43,017 bases of DNA from Chlorobiota bacterium (GCA_013152355.1 JAADGO010000012.1:1-43017), one strand, 5' to 3'. Shown: positions 1-10,431, counted from the stretch's first letter. Numbers and translations: made by a program. The notes: generated by a model not told the origin, from the letters alone.

Positions 1-565
1 GCCGGATAAACTCCTTGTCAGTGAGTGTAACCGGGTGCTTTTTGCCTCCATGCCGGTAATCCTTTGCGGTAAAAGTTACGCTGCCATTTCCTATGTTTTT
101 AATGCGGTGGTTGTTGATTGCTATTTTATGGGTATAACGCCCGATGTACTCAATAACTTGCGGTGGCCCGAAAAACGGGCGTTTGCAATACACCCCCCAG
201 TTCTTTTCAAAAAGTTTTTTATACAGTCTGCCATCCGGTTCCAGTTGTTTTCGCAAGCCTTCTGCAAAACGGGCACGGAACACCCTTGACATTGCTTTTA
301 CCGGGAACAGAAACTTGCCTTTGCCGCTGGCATATTTCCACTTCATCGGTGGCAACACCCCGCCGCCCGGCACAATGCAATGCAAGTGCGGGTGCAGCGA
401 CAGGTCCTGCCCCAGGTATGCAGGATGGCAACCATCCCTGTTTTTGCACCAAGGAATTTAGGGTTTGCAGCAAACCCTTTAATTACCTCCCATGCTGTTT
501 TGAACAGCAGGTTGTATAAGGCCTTGGGCTCATAAAGGCAAACTTTGTTAAGGCAGGCAGGCTTT
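1..565 (-). pseudogene. IS91-family-like transposase remnant, N-terminally truncated and frameshifted; runs off the window start
   Basis: Minus-strand translation gives LNKVCLYEPKALYNLLFKTAWEVIKGFAANPKFLGAKTGMVAILHTWG, then in another frame DLSLHPHLHCIVPGGGVLPPMKWKYASGKGKFLFPVKAMSRVFRARFAEGLRKQLEPDGRLYKKLFEKNWGVYCKRPFFGPPQVIEYIGRYTHKIAINNHRI. Typical of IS91-type (Y2) transposases. Frame changes near 408-412. Confidence 0.85.
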
Positions 566-669
566 ACGTTTATTATGCGTCTTTTTGTGCCATTTTGTGC
601 AAATAATATATCAGATTATCCATTGGAATTCACTAATAATTAGAGTTTATTTGTGAATAAACTGAAGAA

Positions 670-3600
670 ATGGAAGGTACGATTAGAAACACCAGGCATA
701 TCCCTACTGAGAAATTATTTACCGTAATTTACTTACTTGCTTTTTTAGTTTTTTATATCCCCGGTAAAAGCAGGGCACAGCAGGCTAAAAACATTATTGG
801 GGGACGTATCTCTGATTTTGAGACATTGAGAAATGGCTTTAAGCAACCAGCCAAAGAGTATGGTACAATCCCTTTTTTTGTTTGGAATGGAGAAATCACA
901 AAAGCTGCTATTGATGAGAAAATGCAGGATTTTAAAAATGCAGGATGCGGGGGAGTTATTGTGCACCCCAGGCCCGGAATGATTACAGAATACCTTTCTC
1001 CTGAATGGTTCGGGCTGTTTCAACATACTGTAGAAAAAGGGAAAGAGCTGGATCTGGACGTTTGGATTTATGATGAGAACTCATACCCCAGCGGGTTTGG
1101 AGGGGGGCATGTACCTGCCGAAATGCCGGAATCATATAACCAGGGGCAGGGGCTGCAACCAACTGAGGCAGATACAATCCCTTCCGATTACACAAAATAT
1201 TTCCTCATCTTAAAGAATGTCGATGGAAAGTACACAGATGTGTCCAAAACGATAACAGATGAACTCAACAAAAAAGGCAACTATATTCTGTTCTCAAAAA
1301 CATACAATAAAAAGTCCGATTGGTTTGGGGGATTCTCTTACGTTGACCTGCTTTATCCAGGGGTTACGGAAAAATTCCTTGAAGTCACCATGCCCGGATA
1401 TAAAAAACAATCAGGAAATGAGTTTGGGAAAATAATCCCGGGGGTTTTTACTGATGAACCGGAAATAAGGTCTTCGGGGGGACTTCGCTGGACACCTGAT
1501 TTATTTGATGTTTTTAAGAAACAATGGGGGTATGATTTAAAAGTAAACATCCCATCTCTTTATAAAAAGGTTGGCAATTGGAAAAAAGTACGCCATAATT
1601 ACACAAAAACACTCCTTTGGCTGTTTACCGACAGGTGGTCGAAGCCGGCAAGTGAATACTATAAGAAACTCGGGTTAAAATTTACCGGGCATTATTGGGA
1701 ACATGGATGGCCATCCATGAGATTAGGCGGCGATAATATGGCAATGTATGCTTACCATTCCGTCCCCGGGATCGATATGTTGTTTAATCGGTTTAATGAA
1801 GAATCGCCTAATGCCCAATTTGGGAATATCCGCTCTGTAAAAGAGTTGGCCAGCGTGGCCAATCAATTCAACCGTTCCAGGACACTTTGTGAAACGTATG
1901 GAGGTTCAGGTTGGGAAATAACCTTCCAGGATTTAAAAAGGCTTGGAGATTGGGAGTATGCGTTAGGGGTCAATCTAATGAATCAACATTTGTCGTTTTT
2001 TACTATCGCCGGAGCCCGGAAATATGATTACCCACCTTCATTCTCATACCATAACCCCTGGTGGAAAAGCTACAGCTACCTGAACAATTATTACGCCCGC
2101 TTGTCTCTTGCCCTTTCTTCAGGAGAACAAAAAAATGATATACTTATTATTGAGCCAACAACAACTGCATGGTTATACGACTCATACATCAATGAAGGAA
2201 GAGATTCGATGATTGACCGGGTAGGAAACACTTTCCAGCAATTTGTTACAACATTAGAAAAGAACCAGGTTGAGTATGACCTTGGCTCCGAGGATATTAT
2301 TCAAAATCATGGGAAATCAGGTAAAAACGGATTTGAGGTCGGCAACCGTATCTATTCTACGGTTGTGATTCCTCCGTTAATGGAGAACCTGAATAAGAAA
2401 ACATTTAGTTTAATAAAAAAGTTTGTCAGAAATGGCGGGCATTTGATTATTTTTTCAAGGCCTGGCCTGGTTGACGGAAACTCCTCTGCCGAAGCTTCCG
2501 GTTTTTTCAAACAAAAAGCTTCAAATATTATTTATCGGCCCGGGCTGGATGAGAGTTCTCTCGGCCTATTACTGAAGAAACAAGGCCTGAAATTTATTGA
2601 TGTTAAGGGAGGAAACCTATACCATCACCTTCGCCGGTTAAAAGACGGGCAGGCCGTCTTCCTGGCTAATTCAGATATGAATGAGAAAACAACAGGGAGG
2701 CTGGCAATCAGCGGTAAAGATGCTATTTTGCTGAATGTGTTTACAGGAGGGATTGTTGACTACCCTGAAGAAGTTGACGGGGAAAATATAAATCTTAATT
2801 TTTCATTGGAGCCGGCAGGAAGTATGCTTTTATATATTGCTGATAAGAGGCAAGAAGGATACCCCCCGTATGAAAAAAAGGAGAATCTAAGCCTGGTTCC
2901 ATCAGTATCTGATATTGTTATTGAAAAAGAGGAAGACAATGTACTGCCCATTGATTTTTGCGACCTGAAAACAAATGGTAAAGAACTAAACGATGTTCAT
3001 GTATATGATGCAACCCAGGAAGTTTTCACAGAACATGGTTTCCCAAATGGTAATCCATGGAATCATTCAATCCAATATAAGACTAATATTATCGACCGTG
3101 CAAATTTCCCTGAAAACAGTGGTTTTGAAGCTACATACTATTTTAATATCGATGGTGAGTTCAACTATTCCGATTTTAAACTAGTTGTTGAAAGGCCCGG
3201 CCAATTATCTGTTTCAATCAACGGGCATCAGTTAAAGCCACTTCCTGGTAACTGGTGGCTAGACCATTCATTTGGGGTGTTTTCAATCGGGGAATGGGTG
3301 CAGGCTGGCGAGAATAATATTGTAATAAGCTGCGTGCCAATGCATATCCGTGCTGAAATAGAACCGGTTTATATTTTAGGAGATTTCTCGCTTGCCCCGG
3401 CAACAAAAGGCTGGGTTATTCAGGCTCCGAAGAAAGAAATCTCAACCGGCAGTTGGAAAGGCCAGGGGCTTCCTTTTTATTCATGGGATATGGTTTACCG
3501 CAGGAACTTTGAAATACAAAACAAGGGGGCTTATTATGAGGTTGGGCTCGGAGACTGGAAAGGTACTGTAGCCGAGGTATTTGCAAATGGGGAACATGCC

Positions 3601-3840
3601 GGGACAATAGCCCTTCATACCGACCGTATTAATGTAACTGATTTTATTAAAGAAGGGGATAACCAGATTGAGGTGAGGATTACCGGAAGCCTGAAAAACC
3701 TGCTGGGGCCTCATCATAATAATCCGAAACCTGGCCTTTCAAGCCCATGGAATTGGAGAAATGTAAAAAAATATCCACCAGGTAAAGAGTACCAGCTATT
3801 GGATTATGGATTAATGGGTGACATTTATTTATATAAATAG
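670..3840 (+). CDS. Secreted glycoside hydrolase, alpha-L-rhamnosidase / GH106-like, with C-terminal sugar-binding-like region
   Basis: 1056-aa ORF with N-terminal hydrophobic signal; motifs PFFVWNGEITKAAIDEKMQDFKNAGCGGVIVHPRPG, WIYDENSYPSGFGGGHVPAE, GVFTDEPEI; C-terminal beta-sandwich-like segment. Family from memory of motifs. Confidence 0.65.
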   Translation: MEGTIRNTRHIPTEKLFTVIYLLAFLVFYIPGKSRAQQAKNIIGGRISDFETLRNGFKQPAKEYGTIPFFVWNGEITKAAIDEKMQDFKNAGCGGVIVHPRPGMITEYLSPEWFGLFQHTVEKGKELDLDVWIYDENSYPSGFGGGHVPAEMPESYNQGQGLQPTEADTIPSDYTKYFLILKNVDGKYTDVSKTITDELNKKGNYILFSKTYNKKSDWFGGFSYVDLLYPGVTEKFLEVTMPGYKKQSGNEFGKIIPGVFTDEPEIRSSGGLRWTPDLFDVFKKQWGYDLKVNIPSLYKKVGNWKKVRHNYTKTLLWLFTDRWSKPASEYYKKLGLKFTGHYWEHGWPSMRLGGDNMAMYAYHSVPGIDMLFNRFNEESPNAQFGNIRSVKELASVANQFNRSRTLCETYGGSGWEITFQDLKRLGDWEYALGVNLMNQHLSFFTIAGARKYDYPPSFSYHNPWWKSYSYLNNYYARLSLALSSGEQKNDILIIEPTTTAWLYDSYINEGRDSMIDRVGNTFQQFVTTLEKNQVEYDLGSEDIIQNHGKSGKNGFEVGNRIYSTVVIPPLMENLNKKTFSLIKKFVRNGGHLIIFSRPGLVDGNSSAEASGFFKQKASNIIYRPGLDESSLGLLLKKQGLKFIDVKGGNLYHHLRRLKDGQAVFLANSDMNEKTTGRLAISGKDAILLNVFTGGIVDYPEEVDGENINLNFSLEPAGSMLLYIADKRQEGYPPYEKKENLSLVPSVSDIVIEKEEDNVLPIDFCDLKTNGKELNDVHVYDATQEVFTEHGFPNGNPWNHSIQYKTNIIDRANFPENSGFEATYYFNIDGEFNYSDFKLVVERPGQLSVSINGHQLKPLPGNWWLDHSFGVFSIGEWVQAGENNIVISCVPMHIRAEIEPVYILGDFSLAPATKGWVIQAPKKEISTGSWKGQGLPFYSWDMVYRRNFEIQNKGAYYEVGLGDWKGTVAEVFANGEHAGTIALHTDRINVTDFIKEGDNQIEVRITGSLKNLLGPHHNNPKPGLSSPWNWRNVKKYPPGKEYQLLDYGLMGDIYLYK

Positions 3841-3848
3841 GTATTCTT

Positions 3849-3883
3849 AGAGACTGTTTAAAAATAAAATTTAACCAGTCTCT
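3849..3883. terminator. Inverted repeat between convergent genes, possible bidirectional terminator
   Basis: AGAGACTGTTTAAA-aataaaa-TTTAACCAGTCTCT, 14-nt arms with one mismatch, between the GH gene and rnhA. Confidence 0.55.
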
Positions 3884-4344
3884 TATAATGGCTTATACCC
3901 TTCATCCTCTAATAACTCCGGTTGCATAGAAGCCTCAACCGCCAGTTGGTCGCATCGTTCGTTCAGTGGGTTATTGGCATGGCCTTTTATCCATACAAAA
4001 CGCACCGTGTGTTTCTTGTATACTTTGAGGAACCGCATCCACAGGTCAGGATTTTTTTTCCCTTTAAACCTTTTCTGAGCCCAGGAAAATACCCACCGCT
4101 TTTCAACTGCATCGGCTACATATTTCGAATCGGTATAAATGGTAACATCACAGTTCTCTATTTTAAGTGCCTCAAGGGCAACAATTACGGCCAACAGTTC
4201 CATCCTGTTGTTGGTGGTCAGTTTATACCCCTGCGATAACTCTTTCCTGTGCCTGCCCGAGATTAAAACGACCCCGTACCCACCGGGGCCCGGATTCCCC
4301 CTTGCTGCGCCGTCAGTATAAATTGTAATTTTTGGTACTGCCAT
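3883..4344 (-). CDS. rnhA: Ribonuclease HI
   Basis: ITIYTDGAARGNPGPGGYGVVL, NNRMELLAVIVALEAL, IYTDSKYV, WIKGHANNPLNERCDQLA motifs. Confidence 0.95.
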   Translation of the reverse strand: MAVPKITIYTDGAARGNPGPGGYGVVLISGRHRKELSQGYKLTTNNRMELLAVIVALEALKIENCDVTIYTDSKYVADAVEKRWVFSWAQKRFKGKKNPDLWMRFLKVYKKHTVRFVWIKGHANNPLNERCDQLAVEASMQPELLEDEGYKPL

Positions 4345-4350
4345 ATTTCA

Positions 4351-4382
4351 AAAAAAAAGACCCGTGAAAATACGGGCCTTTC
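4351..4382 (-). terminator. Terminator of the S46 peptidase gene, just upstream of rnhA
   Basis: Minus strand AAAGgCCCGT-attttc-ACGGGtCTTTTTTTTT, hairpin with one mismatch plus T-tract. Confidence 0.7.
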
Positions 4383-4399
4383 ACTGAAGAATATAATTT

Positions 4400-6553
4400 T
4401 TACCGTATTATTTTCATTTCATCGATTAAATGCGATGCGCCTGCGAACTTATCAATGACCCATAATACATAACGGATATCGACATTGATGCACCGTTGTA
4501 GTTCTGGCTCGAAAGCAATATCGCCGCTCATTGCCTCCCAGTTACCATCGAAAGCAACCCCTATCAATTCGCCCCGCCCATTCATCACCGGGCTACCCGA
4601 ATTACCTCCTGTAATATCGTTATTCGTAATAAAACAGGTGTGGAGCGTACCGTCTTCGTCAGCATAATCACCATAATCACCTGCGGCATAAAGCTCTTTT
4701 AGTTTTTCAGGGACATCAAATTCCATATCCCCCGGAATTTCTTTTTCTATATAACCTTTCAGGGTGGTATAATACTTATAACGGACTCCGTCTCTGGGGT
4801 CATAATCAAGTACCTTCCCATAAGTCAGGCGCATAGTAGAATTTGCATCGGGATAAAATTTTTTGCCTTTGTCCATTTCCATTAAGCCGGCCAGGAAAAG
4901 CCTTTCCCCTCTGTTGAGCAGTGGCTTGGTTTGATCAATAATGCTACTTATATTATTAAACTCCTGGAAAATTGAGACAGAAGATTTGAAAGCCATGTCT
5001 TTCTTCAGGGTTTTTAAGTCCGGGGAATCTAAGAAATCTTCAAATTTAGCTTTATCAGCAAATATTGTTTTCTCAAACATTTTCGTTGCAAACTTGTCAA
5101 AATTGCCTTTATATTTCGACTTTACCTCGGCAAAAAACGAAGGGTGGTATAAAGGGTCAACATTATCGTTGTACAACTTTAACAGAGAGCTTACAATTTT
5201 CCTGTCTGTTTCGGCATCATAATTCCTGAAATACCTGTCATGCCCTTTCCTCAGGGCTTCAGTCATCCTTTCAATGCGGCTTTCATTTTTTTTAGGGTCT
5301 TCTAATAATTCGTACAACAGCCTTGTCCTTTTTGCAAACATGAAAATTTCAGGGCCGCGTATCATCGCCTCTACCATATATTCCTTTGCAACCTCTGCAG
5401 AAGGGTCGGAGTATCCCGTTTTTATCAGAGCAAGGGCTTTGCCATATTTTTCTTTCCTCGTTTCGTCTTCATTCACCCATTTGGTAAACTCGTCTTCTAT
5501 AGCTTCTTTTTGTGCCAACACGTTTAATCTCTTCAGGCCGTTGTTTTGCCCGATACTATATTTATAATAATTGGAACTTATGGCATATTTTGATGAATAT
5601 TGTATCTGTGCTTTTTGGCTGGTCTCCATATAACTTTTAATGATACTCAGTTTTTTGCCTCTCACCTGTATCCTGACAGGGTTGGCTATCTGCATGGTGT
5701 ATTTTATAGCGGTTGAGGTTTCGTACCTGTTGGTTCTTCCCGGAAAGCCAAGTATCATTGAGAAATCGCCCTCTTTTACCCCTTTCAATGAAATAGGGAG
5801 GAAACTCTTAGGAGTAAGGGGGATATTGTCTTTTGAATAATCGGCAGGTTTTCCGTCAGGCCCTGCATAAACCCTGAACAGGCAGAAGTCGGCAGTATGC
5901 CTTGGCCACATCCAGTTGTCGGTATCGCCGCCAAATTTACCCAGCGATTTGGGCGGGCAGCCTACCAGCCTGACATCTCTGAACGTTTCTGAAATAAATA
6001 AATAAAATTTATTAGAACTAAACAGGCTTTGTACATTCGCATCGTAATGCGTATCCTTTTCGGCTTCGTTGGCAATCTCCCTTGAATTAGCCCTGATTAG
6101 CTGATTCCTTTCATTATACGACATGGTGTCGCTTACGCCTTCCAGTACCTTGTCGGTAACATCTTCAGCACTTATTAAAAATGATACCGTTTTGCCAGGA
6201 TTTGACAATTCTTCATCGCGCGACTGAGCCCAGAAACCATCTTTTAAATAATCGTGTTCTACGGTCGAATGAGCCTGTATCTCACCAAATCCACAATGGT
6301 GGTTTGTTAGCAACAAGCCATCTTTCGAGATAAGCTCCGCAGTACATGACCCATGGTCTAACGCAACTACTGCATCTTTTAAACTGGAATTGTTGATATT
6401 GTATATCTGGTCTGCACTCAGCTCACAACCCATTTTTTGCATCTCGCCAATATTCAACTTTTGAATAAGCGATGGCAACCACATCCCCTCATCAGCTACA
6501 GATGTGCTGAAAAACCCTAACAACAGTATTAAAACTAAATAAAAATTCTTCAT
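4400..6553 (-). CDS. S46 family serine dipeptidyl peptidase, DPP7-type
   Basis: 717 aa with signal peptide; LTNHHCGFGEIQAHST, FGGDTDNWMWPRHTADFCLFRVY, TGGNSGSPVMNGRGELIGVAFDGNWEAMSGDI. Confidence 0.92.
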   Translation of the reverse strand: MKNFYLVLILLLGFFSTSVADEGMWLPSLIQKLNIGEMQKMGCELSADQIYNINNSSLKDAVVALDHGSCTAELISKDGLLLTNHHCGFGEIQAHSTVEHDYLKDGFWAQSRDEELSNPGKTVSFLISAEDVTDKVLEGVSDTMSYNERNQLIRANSREIANEAEKDTHYDANVQSLFSSNKFYLFISETFRDVRLVGCPPKSLGKFGGDTDNWMWPRHTADFCLFRVYAGPDGKPADYSKDNIPLTPKSFLPISLKGVKEGDFSMILGFPGRTNRYETSTAIKYTMQIANPVRIQVRGKKLSIIKSYMETSQKAQIQYSSKYAISSNYYKYSIGQNNGLKRLNVLAQKEAIEDEFTKWVNEDETRKEKYGKALALIKTGYSDPSAEVAKEYMVEAMIRGPEIFMFAKRTRLLYELLEDPKKNESRIERMTEALRKGHDRYFRNYDAETDRKIVSSLLKLYNDNVDPLYHPSFFAEVKSKYKGNFDKFATKMFEKTIFADKAKFEDFLDSPDLKTLKKDMAFKSSVSIFQEFNNISSIIDQTKPLLNRGERLFLAGLMEMDKGKKFYPDANSTMRLTYGKVLDYDPRDGVRYKYYTTLKGYIEKEIPGDMEFDVPEKLKELYAAGDYGDYADEDGTLHTCFITNNDITGGNSGSPVMNGRGELIGVAFDGNWEAMSGDIAFEPELQRCINVDIRYVLWVIDKFAGASHLIDEMKIIR

Positions 6554-6770
6554 CTTAGCGTAACCTTAATTTTAAGGTGCAAATATATATGTTCCTTTTT
6601 ATTCAAAATCAATTTTAACCTTTTATAACATTTGGGCAAAAAAAATACTGGCTTTTTTTGCCTTTATAACTCTTCATCCAATCTTCGGGTATGTGGAAAG
6701 GATAATATTTTATACAGCTTCTAAGAAAGTTCATCAATTCTTTATAAATTTGCTGTCTCATACAAAAAGG

Positions 6771-7631
6771 ATGGCGAGCAAAAAGGCTAAAAAGAAGATA
6801 GTAGAGAAATTGCGTGGCCGCTACAGGCTTATCATATATAACGATACCACCTTTCAGTCGGTATGGAGCATGAAGCTGACAAGGCTGAAAGTATTCACAA
6901 TAACCAGCCTGGTCTCTTCATTTTTGGTGGCATTGGTCATAATACTCATTGCCGCTACTCCGCTGAAAGAGTATATCCCGGGGTATCCAAAAAAAGAGTA
7001 CCGGCAGATGCTGATCAATAATGCCCTGCTGGTCGATTCGCTGGAAAAAGAGATTCACACCAGGGACGAATTTTTTAGTAAAATCAAGACGATCATTGAA
7101 GGGGGTATCCCTAAAGGGAATATGTCTTATGATACCTCATTAAAAAATAAATCAATAAATTTTAAGGAGTACAACCACGATTCTATATTCCACGATAAGA
7201 TTATAGAAGAACAATTAAATTTATCAATAAATTCAGAAAACAAAACAAGTGACAACTTATATAACATTCATTTTTTCACTCCTGTAAAAGGGCTTATCAC
7301 CAATAAATATGATGCACCCACCAATCATCTTGGTGTTGACCTGGTAAGTAAAGCCAATTCGCGTATTTCGGCGGTTTTGGACGGGACAGTTATTTTTGCC
7401 GGAAGGACTCTTGACACAGGTTATGTTATTTATATACAGCACACTAATAACCTGGTGTCGGTATACAAGCACAATGCAGAGCTCCTGAAAAAAGTAGGGG
7501 ATAAAGTAAAAGCGGGTGGGGCAATTGCTATAATCGGGAACTCGGGAGAGTTATCGACAGGCCCACATTTACATTTCGAACTTTGGTACAACGGCATTGC
7601 CCTTGACCCTGAACGTTATATAGATTTCTAA
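6771..7631 (+). CDS. M23 (LytM) family metallopeptidase, single TM anchor
   Basis: Supplied ORF starts at 6693; the likely start is MASKKAKKK at 6771. Contains NHLGVDLVS and TGPHLHFELWYNG motifs. Confidence 0.88.
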   Translation: MASKKAKKKIVEKLRGRYRLIIYNDTTFQSVWSMKLTRLKVFTITSLVSSFLVALVIILIAATPLKEYIPGYPKKEYRQMLINNALLVDSLEKEIHTRDEFFSKIKTIIEGGIPKGNMSYDTSLKNKSINFKEYNHDSIFHDKIIEEQLNLSINSENKTSDNLYNIHFFTPVKGLITNKYDAPTNHLGVDLVSKANSRISAVLDGTVIFAGRTLDTGYVIYIQHTNNLVSVYKHNAELLKKVGDKVKAGGAIAIIGNSGELSTGPHLHFELWYNGIALDPERYIDF

Positions 7632-7637
7632 AAATAA

Positions 7638-8798
7638 ATGAAAAAAAGTATTGCCATTTTAGGGTCAACCGGTTCAATCGGCACACAATCTCTTGAAGTT
7701 ATTGAAACCCACCCTGATAAATTTGAAGTAGAGGTTATTTCGGCGTTTAACAACACCAGGTTGTTAATTGAGCAGGCAAAAAAATACCACCCGAATGTGG
7801 TTGTAATTGCCAATGAAGAAAAATATGCGGAGGTAAAAGCAGCACTGGCAAGCGAGCCGGTAAAAATTTTTGCAGGGGAAGAAGCACTAAACCAGGTAGT
7901 ACAAATGGACTCTATTGATATGGTTTTAACTGCCCTGGTGGGTTTCTCAGGGCTTTTGCCTACCTACCATGCCATTAAAGCCGGTAAAGATATTGCCCTG
8001 GCAAACAAAGAAACACTGGTAGTTGCCGGTGAAATAATAACAAAACTTGCCAAAGAAAAAGAAGTAAATATATTGCCTGTCGATTCAGAACATTCTGCTA
8101 TTTTTCAGTGCATGGCAGGCGAATACATGAATCAGATAGAAAAAATTTACCTTACCTGCTCCGGTGGCCCGTTCAGAGGCAGAACCCTGGATGAAATGCA
8201 GCATATTACCCCTGAAGATGCCCTTGACCACCCAAACTGGGAAATGGGGGATAAAATAACGATTGACTCGGCATCGCTCATAAACAAAGGGTTTGAAGTG
8301 ATTGAAGCCCATTGGTTATTTGGGTTGCCTGCCAGGGATATTGAGGTGGTAGTCCATCCGCAATCAATTATCCATTCTATCGTACAATTTACCGATGGGG
8401 CAATGAAAGCTCAAATGGGGCTGCCTGATATGAAACTGCCCATTCAGTATGCACTCAGTTTCCCTGAACGGTTTGCAACTAACTTTCCCAGGTTCAATTT
8501 TTTAGATTTCCCAACGTTAGATTTCGAACGCCCAAATACAAAAATTTTTCGTAACCTTGCACTTTCTTACGAAGCGTTGGAGCAGGGGGGTAATATGCCG
8601 TGTGTGTTAAATGCTGCTAACGAAATAGTAGTTAGTGCTTTCCTCGAAGGGCAGGTGAGGTTTGTCCAACTTCCTGAAATAATTGAGGAAGTAATGCAGA
8701 AAGCCGAAATAATACAACATGCTTCGCTCGAAGATTTTGTTTTGACCGACAACGAAACAAGGAAGATTACAAGATTGTTGATTGAAAAACGGAAATAG
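7638..8798 (+). CDS. dxr: 1-deoxy-D-xylulose-5-phosphate reductoisomerase
   Basis: SIAILGSTGSIGTQSLEVIE, LANKETLVVAGE, PVDSEHSAIFQC, CSGGPFR, HPNWEMGDKITIDSASLINKGFEVIEAHWLF. Confidence 0.97.
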   Translation: MKKSIAILGSTGSIGTQSLEVIETHPDKFEVEVISAFNNTRLLIEQAKKYHPNVVVIANEEKYAEVKAALASEPVKIFAGEEALNQVVQMDSIDMVLTALVGFSGLLPTYHAIKAGKDIALANKETLVVAGEIITKLAKEKEVNILPVDSEHSAIFQCMAGEYMNQIEKIYLTCSGGPFRGRTLDEMQHITPEDALDHPNWEMGDKITIDSASLINKGFEVIEAHWLFGLPARDIEVVVHPQSIIHSIVQFTDGAMKAQMGLPDMKLPIQYALSFPERFATNFPRFNFLDFPTLDFERPNTKIFRNLALSYEALEQGGNMPCVLNAANEIVVSAFLEGQVRFVQLPEIIEEVMQKAEIIQHASLEDFVLTDNETRKITRLLIEKRK

Positions 8799-8813
8799 AA
8801 AGGATAATAGTTA

Positions 8814-10142
8814 ATGGAGGTAATAATAATTAAAACGGCTCAGTTGCTGCTGAGTTTATCAATATTAGTGATTTTACACGAATTCGGGCATTTTTTGTTT
8901 GCCCGCCTTTTTAAAACCAGGGTAGAAAAGTTCTATTTGTTCTTTAATCCATGGTTTTCTTTATTCAAAGTAAAAAAAGGAGAGACAGAATACGGTATTG
9001 GGTGGCTGCCGCTTGGCGGATACGTGAAGATATCGGGGATGATTGACGAGTCGATGGACAAGGAGCAGATGAAGTTGCCTCCTCAGCCTTATGAATTCAG
9101 GGCAAAACCAGCCTGGCAAAGGTTATTAATCATGACCGGAGGAGTACTTATGAACTTCGTTTTTGCAATACTGATATACATTGGCGTGCTGTATGCATGG
9201 GGCGAAGAATACCTGCCCACCGAGAATGTCAAATATGGGATTGTTGTTGGCGAAACAGGTGAACAAATAGGGTTTCAAACCGGAGATAAAATTTTATCGG
9301 TTGACGGGAAGTATATTGATAACTTCTTTAAAATAATCCCAACGATTGTACTGGACAATGCCAAAACAGTCCAGGTTGAAAGGGGTGGAAAGAAAGTTGA
9401 TGTTGAAATCTCTAACGAAGATTTGGCACTGTTGTTAAAAAGCAAGAATGTTTTTGACCTCAGGAGGCCTTTTGACATTCAGGTTGGAAAATTAGTTGAA
9501 AACTCACCCGCACAAAAAGCCGGGCTTCAGGAAGGAGATGTATTTGTCTCTGTAGATGGACTGAAATTTGATTTTTATGATGAGTTCACAAACTACCTTG
9601 AGGCTAATAAAGATAATAATATTCAGATTGAATGCCTTCGTGATGGAGTAAAAAAATCAATCCCGGTAGTTGTTGGCAAAAACGGGAAAATCGGATTTTA
9701 CCCTGCGTTTAACAAAAGTGCAATTTTTAAAACCAAAACCATAAAATACGGATTCTTAGGATCGTTCCCGGCAGGTATGAACCGAGGGGTGCAAACCACC
9801 AAAGACTACCTGAAGCAGTTTAAACTCTTTTTTAAACCCGAAACCAAGGCATACGAGTCGTTGGGAGGGTTTATTACCATAGGTAATATTTTCCCGGGAG
9901 TTTGGAACTGGCAGGCATTTTGGAACATGACCGCTTTTATTTCAATTATATTGGCGATAATGAACCTGTTGCCAATACCGGCACTCGATGGGGGGCATGT
10001 CATGTTTACCCTTTACGAAATGGTATCGGGCAGGAAACCTAACGAAAAATTCCTTGAATATGCCCAGATAACCGGGATGGTTATACTGTTGGCACTGGTA
10101 CTTTATGCTAATGCTAATGATATTATTAAACTGTTTAATTAA
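8814..10142 (+). CDS. rseP: Site-2 intramembrane zinc metalloprotease with PDZ domain
   Basis: VILHEFGHFLFARLF (HExxH), PLGGYVKISGM, PDZ-like QKAGLQEGDVFVSVDG, NLLPIPALDGGHVMF. Confidence 0.94.
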   Translation: MEVIIIKTAQLLLSLSILVILHEFGHFLFARLFKTRVEKFYLFFNPWFSLFKVKKGETEYGIGWLPLGGYVKISGMIDESMDKEQMKLPPQPYEFRAKPAWQRLLIMTGGVLMNFVFAILIYIGVLYAWGEEYLPTENVKYGIVVGETGEQIGFQTGDKILSVDGKYIDNFFKIIPTIVLDNAKTVQVERGGKKVDVEISNEDLALLLKSKNVFDLRRPFDIQVGKLVENSPAQKAGLQEGDVFVSVDGLKFDFYDEFTNYLEANKDNNIQIECLRDGVKKSIPVVVGKNGKIGFYPAFNKSAIFKTKTIKYGFLGSFPAGMNRGVQTTKDYLKQFKLFFKPETKAYESLGGFITIGNIFPGVWNWQAFWNMTAFISIILAIMNLLPIPALDGGHVMFTLYEMVSGRKPNEKFLEYAQITGMVILLALVLYANANDIIKLFN

Positions 10143-10160
10143 ATTTAGTTAAAAAATTCC

Positions 10161-10168
10161 TATTTTTG
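10161..10168 (+). promoter_or_regulatory. Putative Bacteroidota -7 promoter box (TATTTTTG) upstream of tatA
   Basis: TATTTTTGCA matches TAnnTTTG, about 26 bp upstream of the tatA ATG. Confidence 0.5.
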
Positions 10169-10193
10169 CATAGACCAATTTAAACTAAGAAAC

Positions 10194-10400
10194 ATGAATT
10201 TATTTGTAATAGCAGGATTTATTGGACCTCAGGAAATAGTAATCATTTTAATCATTGTACTTATATTCTTTGGCGGGCGTAAGATACCTGAGCTAATGAA
10301 AGGATTGGGTAAAGGGATTAAAGAATTCAAAAATGCCACTAAGGAAGAAGAAGAACCGGCTGATAGTCCGCAAAAAAAATCGGATAAAATTGAAAGTTAG
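10194..10400 (+). CDS. tatA: Sec-independent twin-arginine translocase subunit TatA/E family
   Basis: 68 aa; [37 protein letters not shown]. Confidence 0.93.
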   Translation: MNLFVIAGFIGPQEIVIILIIVLIFFGGRKIPELMKGLGKGIKEFKNATKEEEEPADSPQKKSDKIES

Positions 10401-10431
10401 TTTATAGGGACTTAAATTATTATCCCACGTT

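Noticed and set aside
219-473. 84-aa minus ORF as an independent gene
   Set aside because: It is an out-of-frame reading of the IS91-like transposase remnant.
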